From positions 1 through 47,564 of the forward strand of contig JAOXSF010000174.1 of the NCBI GenBank assembly GCA_025800125.1: a stretch of DNA of 47,564 bases. The letters run 5' to 3'. A program made the translations under genes and the position numbers. This DNA comes from Marinobacterium sp. Its GTDB lineage: Bacteria; Pseudomonadota; Gammaproteobacteria; Pseudomonadales; Balneatricaceae. The notes under the pieces were generated by a model that saw nothing but the letters and a program-made list of their open reading frames with translations, had not been told where the DNA came from and made no database searches. Below, piece after piece: positions 25,790 through 34,016 of this stretch. The stretch's first letter is position 1; every line of letters begins with the position of its first letter.

Positions 25790-26674
25790 TCAGAATGGGG
25801 CGTAATGCAGCACAATACCGATAAACAGCACCATGCCGACGTAGTGATTATTCAGAAAAGCAGTAAAGCAGGCTGCGCGTTCGCGAGCACGAATCAGCCA
25901 TTGCTGGTAGATAAACAGCGTGGCGCTGATGGCCATGGCCAGATCAAACCAGAAACCCAGTTCTGCCTGTACCCGGACGCTGAGCAGGCAGACCAGTGTC
26001 AGCAGTTGCAAAATGCCAATAATCAGCCGGTCGGCATTGCCAAACAGCACTGCGGTGGATTTGACGCCAATTTTGAGATCATCATCGCGGTCTACCATGG
26101 CATACATGGTGTCGTAGGCTACCGTCCACAGCAGATTGGCCATAAACAGCAACCAGGCGTAGCCGGGCACATCGCCCTGTACAGCGGTAAATGACATCGG
26201 GATCGCCCAGGAAAACGCGGCACCCAGTACCACCTGGGGCAGATGAGTATAGCGTTTCATGAATGGATAGCTGGCAGCCAGTGCCAGTGCTGCAAAAGAC
26301 ATCATGATGGTCTGTGTGTTGGTCAGCAGTACCAGCATAAAGGCGGTCAGCATCAGGCTGGCAAACAATATCAGAGCCTCTTTCGGCGTGACTTTGCCCG
26401 AGGGCAGGGGACGTTCGCGGGTGCGTTTTACATGGCCATCAATCTTGCGGTCAGCATAGTCATTAATAACGCAGCCTGCGGCACGGGTCAGATAGACACC
26501 AGCGGTAAATATCAGCAGTGTTTGCCAGGCAGGGAAGCCATCTGCGGCGATCCACAGTGCCCAGAAAGTTGGCCACAGCAAAAGATAGGTGCCAATCGGG
26601 CGATCTACCCGCATCAGTTGCCCGAAGGCTTTCAGCTTGTCGGTGAACGTAGGGATCGTGGGAGCTTGCTGCAT
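25790..26674 (-). CDS. ubiA: 4-hydroxybenzoate octaprenyltransferase
   Basis: This 294-aa integral membrane enzyme has the two aspartate-rich prenyltransferase motifs: [20 protein letters not shown] near residues 72-91 and [16 protein letters not shown] near 186-201. The N-terminal [20 protein letters not shown] is characteristic of the ubiquinone-pathway UbiA. It prenylates the product of UbiC, encoded 30 nt upstream. The other UbiA-family gene at 8501-9391 is a different subfamily. Confidence 0.97.
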   Translation of the reverse strand: MQQAPTIPTFTDKLKAFGQLMRVDRPIGTYLLLWPTFWALWIAADGFPAWQTLLIFTAGVYLTRAAGCVINDYADRKIDGHVKRTRERPLPSGKVTPKEALILFASLMLTAFMLVLLTNTQTIMMSFAALALAASYPFMKRYTHLPQVVLGAAFSWAIPMSFTAVQGDVPGYAWLLFMANLLWTVAYDTMYAMVDRDDDLKIGVKSTAVLFGNADRLIIGILQLLTLVCLLSVRVQAELGFWFDLAMAISATLFIYQQWLIRARERAACFTAFLNNHYVGMVLFIGIVLHYAPF

Positions 26675-26704
26675 GGTCGCTGCCTGGCTGGTGACTGAGT
26701 GGGT

Positions 26705-27292
26705 TTATTCTACCTGTAGCAGTGCAGGCAGAAAAACCTCGCAGACCAGCAGTGGCTTACCGGCCAGGTTGAACACCGAGCGGCGGGCCCAGGCTGTTTC
26801 ACCTGTGTGCAGATGTAACTGGCTGATCTGTAATGGGCTTCGTTGCATAGTCGGTTCACTGAATAGCATGGTACCCAGTGAACGACTCCCCAGCAGCGCC
26901 AGCTGGCGCTGACGACCGGTCAGCGTAGCGGCAGGCAGAATGGAGCGTGCGTAAACCCAGGCCTGGTCGTGACCAATCAGTTGTACTTCGCGAATCAGTG
27001 CTTTCTGGCGGCAGCGCATACCCAGTGCTTTGCGTTCACTGGCAGTTGGAATTGCCCAGTGCTGGCCCAGTACCTCGACCCTGAAGTTGCTGTTGCTGAG
27101 TTGTACCAGTCGTCGGGTCAGAGAGCCACGGTCAAGCAGCCAGTCGCGCCATTGCAGTGGTGCCTGCAACTGGCTGGGACGGCACAGGGCCTGCCAGCGG
27201 GTGTTGAACTGTTTCTGACTGAGGGCGGCGGGGATGGGCACGATCTGACTTCCGGTAAAAATGTGCTGCCATTCTATCATCGGATCTACCAC
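26705..27292 (-). CDS. ubiC: Chorismate--pyruvate lyase
   Basis: This 195-aa protein fits UbiC. WRDWLLDRGSLTRRLVQLS near the N-terminus, ALIREVQLIGHDQAWVYARS in the middle (chorismate-binding Arg region) and LLVCEVFLPALL at the end (conserved Glu) are family blocks. It converts chorismate to 4-hydroxybenzoate and pyruvate, the first committed step of ubiquinone synthesis. It is first in the ubiC-ubiA operon and lies close to phoB-phoR, as in Pseudomonas. Confidence 0.93.
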   Translation of the reverse strand: MVDPMIEWQHIFTGSQIVPIPAALSQKQFNTRWQALCRPSQLQAPLQWRDWLLDRGSLTRRLVQLSNSNFRVEVLGQHWAIPTASERKALGMRCRQKALIREVQLIGHDQAWVYARSILPAATLTGRQRQLALLGSRSLGTMLFSEPTMQRSPLQISQLHLHTGETAWARRSVFNLAGKPLLVCEVFLPALLQVE

Positions 27293-27351
27293 CTGAGTCG
27301 AATGTCAGTCATCATTCATGCTTTGAATCTGATGCAATTACAGGTGTTGCT

Positions 27352-27909
27352 GTGGGTGTAAATCAAACCTCTGTGGTGGTAGAACAGACCCGTAACTGGG
27401 TTGAAAGTGTTGTTGTTGGTCTGAACCTCTGTCCTTTTGCGGCACCGGTCATTCGCCAGCAGAGCATCCGTTATGCAGAAAGCGCAGCACGGGACGATGA
27501 ATCTGTGATTCAGGACTTTCTGCTGGAGCTTGACCGTTTACAGCAGACCGACGAAGCAGAACTGTCGACTACGCTGGTGATTTACCCTGCGGTGTTTGAA
27601 GATTTTGCTCACTACCTGGATCTGTTGTCCATCATGGAAGACCTGCTGGAACAGACAGGGCTGGATGGTATTTTTCAGCTGGCCAGTTTTCATCCGGACT
27701 ATCTGTTTGATGGTGTCCCGGAGGATGATCGTAGCCACTGGACCAACCGCGCGCCCTATCCGACAGTGCATATTATCCGTGAAGGTGAAATGAGCCGGGT
27801 GCTGATGCACTATAAAAACCCGGAGCAGATTCCGGAACGGAATATGGGCGTTTTGCGTAATTTGTCAGACGAAAAGCTGGCTGAGCTTTATCCGCATCTG
27901 ATGAAATAA
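27352..27909 (+). CDS. DUF1415 family protein
   Basis: This 185-aa protein starts at a GTG. It has the conserved opening TRNWVESVVVGLNLCPFAAP with a Cys-Pro pair, then FQLASFHPDYLFDG and RAPYPTVHIIREGEMSR. These match a widespread proteobacterial family of unknown function. It is divergent from ubiC with only 59 nt between them, so both promoters share that gap. From its stop to the tRNA (27910-28114) I see no gene. Confidence 0.9.
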   Translation: MGVNQTSVVVEQTRNWVESVVVGLNLCPFAAPVIRQQSIRYAESAARDDESVIQDFLLELDRLQQTDEAELSTTLVIYPAVFEDFAHYLDLLSIMEDLLEQTGLDGIFQLASFHPDYLFDGVPEDDRSHWTNRAPYPTVHIIREGEMSRVLMHYKNPEQIPERNMGVLRNLSDEKLAELYPHLMK

Positions 27910-28081
27910 TCATCGGTATATTCTGCTTGCCTGGGCAGGGGTCTGTCATTCAAGGTTGTGACAGGTCTTTATGGGCGAGGTTTTTGCGGTAATTGGTGTC
28001 CCGGGCAGGGCGTAGAGCTACGGAATTGAATGGGGCTGCTTGCGGTTGTCGATACTGGCGCTTGTAAGCCTCATATACGAC

Positions 28082-28106
28082 AAAGCCCCGTTAAAAACGA
28101 GGCTTT
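28082..28106 (-). terminator. Hairpin downstream of tRNA-Phe
   Basis: On the minus strand AAAGCC-T-CG pairs with CG-G-GGCTTT across a TTTTTAA loop, 9 nt after the tRNA 3' end. A short T stretch is part of the stem. This is a plausible terminator for the tRNA transcript. Confidence 0.6.
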
Positions 28107-28114
28107 TGAAATAG

Positions 28115-28190
28115 TGGTGCCCAGAGACGGAATCGAACCGCCGACACGGGGATTTTCAATCCCCTGCTCTACCGACTGAGCTATCTGGGC
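28115..28190 (-). tRNA. tRNA-Phe (anticodon GAA)
   Basis: 76 nt fold as a tRNA. GCCCAGA pairs with TCTGGGC in the acceptor stem. The D arm contains AGCTCAGTCGGTAGAGC, the anticodon stem GGGGA/TCCCC holds loop TTGAAAA with anticodon GAA, and the T arm contains GGTTCGATTCC. The 3' CCA is encoded. It lies between the DUF1415 gene and the pilus locus and has its own promoter. Confidence 0.97.
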
Positions 28191-28201
28191 AACGGGTGCA
28201 A

Positions 28202-28230
28202 ATTAAACCCTGTTTCTTTTGCACGGTCAA
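28202..28230 (-). promoter_or_regulatory. Promoter of tRNA-Phe
   Basis: On the minus strand TTGACC (28230-28225) and TTTAAT (28207-28202) are separated by exactly 17 nt, placing the start a few bases before the tRNA 5' end at 28190. This is a good sigma70 match. Confidence 0.82.
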
Positions 28231-28427
28231 CATTTTTTTTCGGAACAGGTAAACTTTTTTGTGTATATAAAATGCACAGAGTGTATGGAGAATGCCGACG
28301 GTGGGATATTTACGGGTCAAACGGCCTTTTAGTATGATGGGAAGTCGTTTCTGGCTCCCTTCTTCTCTGATCACAATCGTCTACCGGAACTTTATACACC
28401 GGAACTCTATACGGATTGCCGACGCCT

Positions 28428-29810
28428 ATGTATGAATCCTTTTTCGGGTTGACGCGCGCACCCTTTAAAATTACCCCGGACCCTCAGATGTTTTTTGGTG
28501 GTGGTAAACGGCAGGCGCTACTGGAGGCACTGATCTACACCATTGGTCGAGGGGAAGGTCTGGTCAAAGTGGTGGGTGAAGTTGGTAGTGGTAAAACGAC
28601 GCTGCTGCGTAAACTGGCAGAGGAGATGCGCGCATGTCGGGCCCGACTTATCTATATCAACAGTCCGAATATGCCCTCCTATGACATGTTGCTGTTTATC
28701 TGCCGTGAGCTGGGCCAGTCGTGCCATGGCGATGAGCCCCGCTATCAGTTGGTGAATCTGATTCAGCAGCAACTACTGTCGCTGCACCAGGCCGGTTATC
28801 ACACCGTCATGCTGATTGATGAAGCCCAGGCTATTCCGTTACAGACCCTGGAAGAGATCCGTTTGCTGGGTAATCTGGAGACGGACACAGATAAACTGCT
28901 GCAAATTATGTTATTTGGTCAGCCTGAACTCGATAATCTGTTATCTCGGCCCCAGGCGCGGCAAATTCGAGACCGGATTACCTACTCATTACAGCTGGAG
29001 CCTTTTGATTGCTGCACGTTGCAGTCTTACCTCAACTACCGTCTGCGAACTGCCGGATACATAGGAAAAGATCTGTTTACAAGTGGTAGTGCACGGCAGA
29101 TCTATCGACATACAGCCGGTTATCCACGTCAGGTAAATCTGGTTGCCGATAAAATATTGCTGGCGTTATTTGCGGAAGGACGTCGTGTTATATGTCACCG
29201 CGCTGTTAAAAAGGCAGTAAAAGAACACTCTGATAAATCAGTGAGCGCTGAAACCGGCAAAATAACAGCCCTGGTCAGAGGGCCAGGGGTAATAGTGCCC
29301 TATTGGAAGGCCGTGACTTTTTTATTACTAATAGCTGCCGGTGTGATTTCTTATCTGTCGAGTGAATTATTGAACGGAATGGTTCATAAATTACTGACAG
29401 TTTCTTCGGTGGACACGGATATTTTCGTCAGGCGGTTGCCAGCTTCTGATGAACAGTTATGGCAGCAGAGACATCAGCGTTTACGGGGCTGGTTGCAGCA
29501 ACGCCAGCAACATGACCATAAGTACACCTTGCAACTGGTTGCTGCACCCTATTCTCAGGTTCAGGATTTTATCAGTGAGCATCAGGCCCGGAAACCGGAT
29601 GGCATGCTGCAACTTTACGGGTATAAGCGAGCGGGTCAGCAGATGGCTGTGGTACTTTCGGGGGGGTATAAATCCAGAGAAAGTGCACGGGCCGCCATGC
29701 TGGCCATGACGACTGTCCCTGCGTTGCCGTACCGTCCGTTTGTGCGTTCACTGGCAGATATTCAGACCGAACTGGACAGGCTGGCCATTGTCAGTTTGTC
29801 CCAACTCTAG
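28428..29810 (+). CDS. mshM: MshM/ExeA-like AAA ATPase with C-terminal SPOR-like domain
   Basis: The start is taken at ATG 28428 (MYESFFGLTRAPFKITPDP), the conserved ExeA/MshM opening, rather than an in-frame TTG at 28416; this gives 460 aa. The AAA domain has Walker A GEVGSGKTTL near residues 50-59 and Walker B VMLIDEAQ near 127-134, plus LLGNLETDTDKLLQIMLFGQ. A TM helix lies at about 291-315. From about 363 the extracytoplasmic part (YTLQLVAAPYSQVQDFISEH, then MAVVLSGGYKSRESARAAML and a closing VRSLADIQTEL) resembles a SPOR/DamX peptidoglycan-binding domain. It is first in the MSHA-type locus and may pass the secretin through the cell wall. Confidence 0.85.
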   Translation: MYESFFGLTRAPFKITPDPQMFFGGGKRQALLEALIYTIGRGEGLVKVVGEVGSGKTTLLRKLAEEMRACRARLIYINSPNMPSYDMLLFICRELGQSCHGDEPRYQLVNLIQQQLLSLHQAGYHTVMLIDEAQAIPLQTLEEIRLLGNLETDTDKLLQIMLFGQPELDNLLSRPQARQIRDRITYSLQLEPFDCCTLQSYLNYRLRTAGYIGKDLFTSGSARQIYRHTAGYPRQVNLVADKILLALFAEGRRVICHRAVKKAVKEHSDKSVSAETGKITALVRGPGVIVPYWKAVTFLLLIAAGVISYLSSELLNGMVHKLLTVSSVDTDIFVRRLPASDEQLWQQRHQRLRGWLQQRQQHDHKYTLQLVAAPYSQVQDFISEHQARKPDGMLQLYGYKRAGQQMAVVLSGGYKSRESARAAMLAMTTVPALPYRPFVRSLADIQTELDRLAIVSLSQL

Positions 29811-29871
29811 CAGCGGGACTCTACAATACGTGAATATGTCGGGATATAGCGTGAATACGTCGGGATGTGGC

Positions 29872-31749
29872 ATGGAACCTCGGTTGAGCTTAAAGCCGGG
29901 GGTGCTTTTGCGGTCTGCAGTGATGGCCTTGTCAGTATCGTTTGTGGCTGGCTGTATGTCGGTTCAGGGCGACAAACTGGCCCCGATTGCACAACGGGAA
30001 AGTATCAATGGTCACCTGACGCCGTCGGTACCCGCGCTGGCTGACACTCAGGAAATTCCCGGTACGGTTGATAACCAGGTGTATTTGCCTGAACCCGACG
30101 TGGCACCGTCGCTGGATCTGTTTACCGTTTCGGCCGCAGACATTCCGGTGGCAGAACTGCTGTATTCACTGGCGCGTGATGCTGAGTTACAACTGGATGT
30201 TTACAATGGCGTGGCCGGTCGAGTTACGATTAATGCCATTGACCAGACGTTGCCCAGTATTCTCAAGCGTATTGCTGACCAGGCCAGTCTGGTATTCGAA
30301 CTGAATGATAACCACCTGATTGTGCGGCCTGATCGCCCGGTATGGCGTACCTATGAGATCGATTATCTCAATGTCGAACGTTCTGTAGACAGCCAGGTGG
30401 TACTGAATATGTCGGTATCGGCTGGGCCGGGCGAGAGTAACAGTGCCTCGAATGGTTCACAGACTGCGGTTTCGACCAAATCCGAATCGCTGTTCTGGCA
30501 GAATCTGTCGGCGAATATTCTGGCGCTGGTGACCAGTGCCAAAATGGAACGGGCGCAGGGTGAACTGGAACGACAGGCAGCGTCCGTTCTCAGCAGTCAG
30601 AAGGCAGCCCTGGCGGAGGCCGCCGCTGCTGCACAGCAGGGAGATCCTCTTGTTAGCACCAGCACCAGCACCAGCACCAGCACCAGTGCTGACCCTGCCA
30701 GTTCGATGGAACCCAGTACGGCCACTCTGACCGTTGATGCCAGTAATGATGTGGTGATCAGTCGTGAAGCGGGTGTGGTTTCGGTCTTTACTGATCATCG
30801 AGCTCATGCCCAGCTGCAAGCCTATCTGGATCGTGTTATGCACCGGGTGCGCAAAGAAGTGCTGATTGAAGCAACCATCGTTGAAGTTGAACTGTCTGAC
30901 GATTTTCGTACCGGTGTCGATTGGGCTGCATTGTCGGACAGTGGCCGTTTCCGTATTCAGCAGTCTACGATTGGCCAGAACTTTGCCGATATTAGCAATA
31001 CCAGTCTGGGGTCTGGTACAGCACCGGAAAACATCGCTTCGGGCCGTAATCAGACCTTCGGTATTCTGGGCGGTGATCTGGCGGTGAATCTGCAGATGGT
31101 GCAGCGCTACGGTGATACCCGTGTACTGTCCAGCCCCAAAATTATGGCGGTTAATAACCAGACTGCGCTGCTCAAGGTGGTGGACAACTATGTCTACTTT
31201 GGCCTGAGCTGGGAGCGGGAAGAAGATGATAACGGTAACCTGGAAAGCATCACCTATACATCTGAACTGCATACAGTACCCGTTGGCTTGATCATGAGTG
31301 TCACACCGTTTATCAGCAGTAATGATGAAGTAACGTTGAGTGTGCGGCCGACCATTTCCCGTATCGTCGGCTTTGTTCAGGACCCGGCTGTACGACTGGC
31401 GGCGGCATCACTGGCGAACCCGGAAGATGTTAAAAGTGAAGTGCCGTTGATTCGTGAGCGGGAGATGGAAGCCGTTCTCAAAGTACGTAATGGTCAGACG
31501 GCGGTGATTGGCGGGTTGATGCAGGACTCCGACGACAAGAAACGTGATGGTCTGCCCGGGCTGGAGTCTGTGCCGGGTGTGGGTAATGCGTTTGCTTACC
31601 AGGGCAAGCAGCGGAGAAAGTCAGAGCTGGTCATCTTTATCCGTCCGATTATTGTGGAACAACCGGATGTTGAATCGGGCGACCTCAAGGGCTTCCGTCC
31701 TTATCTGCCAGGGCAGAAAGTACAGTCATCGACACAGGGAGCCTTCTGA
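29872..31749 (+). CDS. mshL: MshL-like outer-membrane secretin lipoprotein
   Basis: The start is taken at ATG 29872 (625 aa). Upstream in-frame codons back to 29740 overlap mshM, and this start gives a clean lipoprotein signal with lipobox SFVAGC. An STN/secretin N domain follows (LFTVSAADIPVAELLYSLAR, ITINAIDQ-type segment). The C-terminal secretin domain has VLIEATIVEVELSDDFRTGV, SSPKIMAVNNQTALLKVV, VTPFISSNDEVTLSVRPTIS and GQTAVIGGLMQDS. It forms the outer-membrane ring through which the pilus exits. A linker contains a Ser-Thr repeat (30655-30684) and an Ala-rich helix. Its stop overlaps the mshN start (ATGA). Confidence 0.9.
   Translation: MEPRLSLKPGVLLRSAVMALSVSFVAGCMSVQGDKLAPIAQRESINGHLTPSVPALADTQEIPGTVDNQVYLPEPDVAPSLDLFTVSAADIPVAELLYSLARDAELQLDVYNGVAGRVTINAIDQTLPSILKRIADQASLVFELNDNHLIVRPDRPVWRTYEIDYLNVERSVDSQVVLNMSVSAGPGESNSASNGSQTAVSTKSESLFWQNLSANILALVTSAKMERAQGELERQAASVLSSQKAALAEAAAAAQQGDPLVSTSTSTSTSTSADPASSMEPSTATLTVDASNDVVISREAGVVSVFTDHRAHAQLQAYLDRVMHRVRKEVLIEATIVEVELSDDFRTGVDWAALSDSGRFRIQQSTIGQNFADISNTSLGSGTAPENIASGRNQTFGILGGDLAVNLQMVQRYGDTRVLSSPKIMAVNNQTALLKVVDNYVYFGLSWEREEDDNGNLESITYTSELHTVPVGLIMSVTPFISSNDEVTLSVRPTISRIVGFVQDPAVRLAAASLANPEDVKSEVPLIREREMEAVLKVRNGQTAVIGGLMQDSDDKKRDGLPGLESVPGVGNAFAYQGKQRRKSELVIFIRPIIVEQPDVESGDLKGFRPYLPGQKVQSSTQGAF
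30655..30684 (+). repeat. Five AGCACC hexamers inside mshL
   Basis: Five exact AGCACC units encode a Ser-Thr run in the linker between the secretin N-terminal and C-terminal domains. Slippage would change linker length by two residues per unit without changing frame. Confidence 0.85.
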
Positions 31750-34013
31750 TGAGTCTGTTGCTGGACGCATTAAAAAAAGCAGCGCAGGAAAAACAGCAGC
31801 AGGGCAGTACGCCGCCGGTTACCAATCGTCCGACAATGGGGGTTGCCGCGGGGCGTCAGGATGGGTCGCAGTTACTGACGATTTTGCAGGGCAATGCACG
31901 TGCAGATGATATGCCGGAAGATCGGCCGACGGCCGCTCAGCAGGAAACTGCCGCCCCGGTTTCGCCGTCAAAGCAGAACAGTCATGCCCCTGAAAACGGG
32001 TTTTCCCTGAGCCTGATTGATGAAGGGGATGAGTCGCTGGATCAACTGGGTTTCAAGGAACAGCCAGCAGCACCACCTGCAATCAGTTTTGAGTTACAGG
32101 ATGACAGCGAAGATCTACTGCCTGAAGCCAGTCCTCGCAAAGCAGTTGCGGTGCCGGAGATTGCATTAACCTTGCTGGACGATGAGAGCGTGCTGGATGA
32201 TAAAAGTCTGGAAGGTTCTGATACAGGTAGCGGGCTGGAAAGGAATAAACCGGCAACCCAGTTATCCCATCCAGATACTGTTGATGCGCCGGTCTCATCT
32301 TCACCGATTGCGGGGCTGACGCTGGTGGATGAGGACGTGGAAGCTGACGACAGGGTCACGCAGACGGTTCAGCCTTCGTCAGCAGTCGAGACGGCCGTGC
32401 CGCAGACAGCCACGGGGTCAGCATCTGTTTATGAGCCAGAAGGCAGGGCTAAGCCCGCAAGCATGGTGAACCCCGAAACTGTGATCACGCAGGCCTCACC
32501 TGCTGATGTTTCTTCCCCTGTTTCCCCACCGTTCCCTGTTTCCCCACCACCCTCTGTGTCAGTGGCGCCTTCTGTGTCAGTGGCGCCCTCTGTGTCAGTG
32601 GTGCCAGAGACTCCAGCGCAGGGCAGTACAGAGACTGATGGTGAAAACAGCGACAGTATTCAGGTTTCACACACGCGGGTTGATAACCCGGTCAGCCCGA
32701 CCCAGCTGTCACCACATAGAACTGTTGAGCCTGAACCTGAGAAGCCTGTTGCAGATATACCAGAGTCGGATCTGGAGCGGCCCCGTAGTGCAGTATTTTC
32801 GACAGAGCCCGATATAGTACTCGACGCACTGCGACGACGGCAGCGGCGGCGCAGGGTGCTGGTATTGACGATGATACTGGCGGTTATGATGACAGCCGGT
32901 GTCTGGGCGTTCCTGATGTATGAAGCTGAACTGCAGGAAAACCAGCGCATGATGACCCGGTATGCCCAGCGTATGAAAACGGTACCGCTGGAGCCAGTGC
33001 AGCCCGTTGCAGCCGCTGCCAATGGGACGCAGATGGGTGAAGTTGTAGTGAAGGGTGCTGGTAATGAAGCTACCGGCAATCCCTCTGTTCAAGGAGTGGG
33101 ATCAGCGTCGACTGGCCGTGATGTGCAGGCCGGGCCCGCGACCGGGATGCCGTTGTCAGCCCCTGCACATACCAGCCATGTAGCAGACCCGGTAACAGCA
33201 TTGCCAGCACCGGCGCTGCCCTTATCTGGTCGTGGGGCGTCGTCTGCACTGATTGAGCGTACCAGGCTTGCAACAGATGCTGATCGTACCGTGTCGCCTG
33301 CTGATTCTGCCCGGACTGAAGTGCTTCCGGCAGAGGCTCAGGCGATTACTGCCGAGACGGGAGGGACGCGTATCAGTATCCGTCGTACCCCGGCTGCACA
33401 GACCGCCGCGCCAGATATTTCCCGTCGCCGTACGGATGGCCTTGCCGTGCAGGGTTATCAGGCGTTTCGTAATGGTCATTATGCGCAGGCCCGGACATTG
33501 TATCTGCGAGCGCTGGAGCTTGACCCTCTCAGCCGTGATGCAGTTATGGGGTTAGCAGCACTGGCGGTGACTGAGCGTGACTATGAGCAGGCTGGTTACT
33601 ATTACCGTCAATTGCTGCAGTACGATCCTACGGATCGTGAAGCCTTCGAGGGGCTGATCGGGCTGCCGGATAGTGGTCTGGATCTGGTTGATATGGAATC
33701 CAGGGTGCGCAACTTCCTTGTAGAAAACCCTGACAGCGCCCGTGGCCAGGCTCGACTGGGCGCCTTGCTGGCAAAACAGCAGCGCTGGCATGAGGCACAA
33801 CAGGCTTTTTTCAACGCATGGCAGCTGGAGCGCAGCAATGCCGGTTATGCACTGAATGTGGCTGTGGCGCTCGATCACCTGCGTAAATATAGTGTGGCAC
33901 GGCGTTACTACGAGCAGGTATTGCAGCTGGAAACCCGGCCAGGCCATACCAGTAACCTGAACCTGCAATCGGTCCGTCAGCGGCTGACGGCACTGTCACA
34001 GCTGGAGAACTGA
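31749..34013 (+). CDS. mshN: MshN-like TPR membrane protein
   Basis: This 754-aa protein begins MSLLLDALKKAAQEKQQQ, a conserved opening for proteins in this position. A long acidic, Pro/Ser-rich cytoplasmic region follows, then one TM helix at about residues 366-390 (VLVLTMILAVMMTAGVWAFL). Next come a periplasmic low-complexity linker and tetratricopeptide repeats from about 566 (GYQAFRNGHYAQARTLYLRA, DYEQAGYYYRQLLQYDPTDR, RYYEQVLQLE). It probably scaffolds the pilus machine between the inner membrane and the secretin. It is longer than typical MshN because of its disordered segments. Its start overlaps the mshL stop and mshE follows 3 nt later. Confidence 0.82.
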   Translation: MSLLLDALKKAAQEKQQQGSTPPVTNRPTMGVAAGRQDGSQLLTILQGNARADDMPEDRPTAAQQETAAPVSPSKQNSHAPENGFSLSLIDEGDESLDQLGFKEQPAAPPAISFELQDDSEDLLPEASPRKAVAVPEIALTLLDDESVLDDKSLEGSDTGSGLERNKPATQLSHPDTVDAPVSSSPIAGLTLVDEDVEADDRVTQTVQPSSAVETAVPQTATGSASVYEPEGRAKPASMVNPETVITQASPADVSSPVSPPFPVSPPPSVSVAPSVSVAPSVSVVPETPAQGSTETDGENSDSIQVSHTRVDNPVSPTQLSPHRTVEPEPEKPVADIPESDLERPRSAVFSTEPDIVLDALRRRQRRRRVLVLTMILAVMMTAGVWAFLMYEAELQENQRMMTRYAQRMKTVPLEPVQPVAAAANGTQMGEVVVKGAGNEATGNPSVQGVGSASTGRDVQAGPATGMPLSAPAHTSHVADPVTALPAPALPLSGRGASSALIERTRLATDADRTVSPADSARTEVLPAEAQAITAETGGTRISIRRTPAAQTAAPDISRRRTDGLAVQGYQAFRNGHYAQARTLYLRALELDPLSRDAVMGLAALAVTERDYEQAGYYYRQLLQYDPTDREAFEGLIGLPDSGLDLVDMESRVRNFLVENPDSARGQARLGALLAKQQRWHEAQQAFFNAWQLERSNAGYALNVAVALDHLRKYSVARRYYEQVLQLETRPGHTSNLNLQSVRQRLTALSQLEN
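32550..32603 (+). repeat. Three 18-bp tandem repeats in mshN
   Basis: Units at 32550-32567, 32568-32585 and 32586-32603 share the pattern CCCTCTGTGTCAGTGGCG with one or two differences. They encode repeated PSVSVA blocks in the disordered cytoplasmic region. Confidence 0.85.
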
Positions 34014-34016
34014 GTC

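Noticed and set aside
28156..28374. A 72-aa frame over the tRNA-Phe and upstream region
   Set aside because: It reads across the tRNA and its promoter and has no ribosome site.
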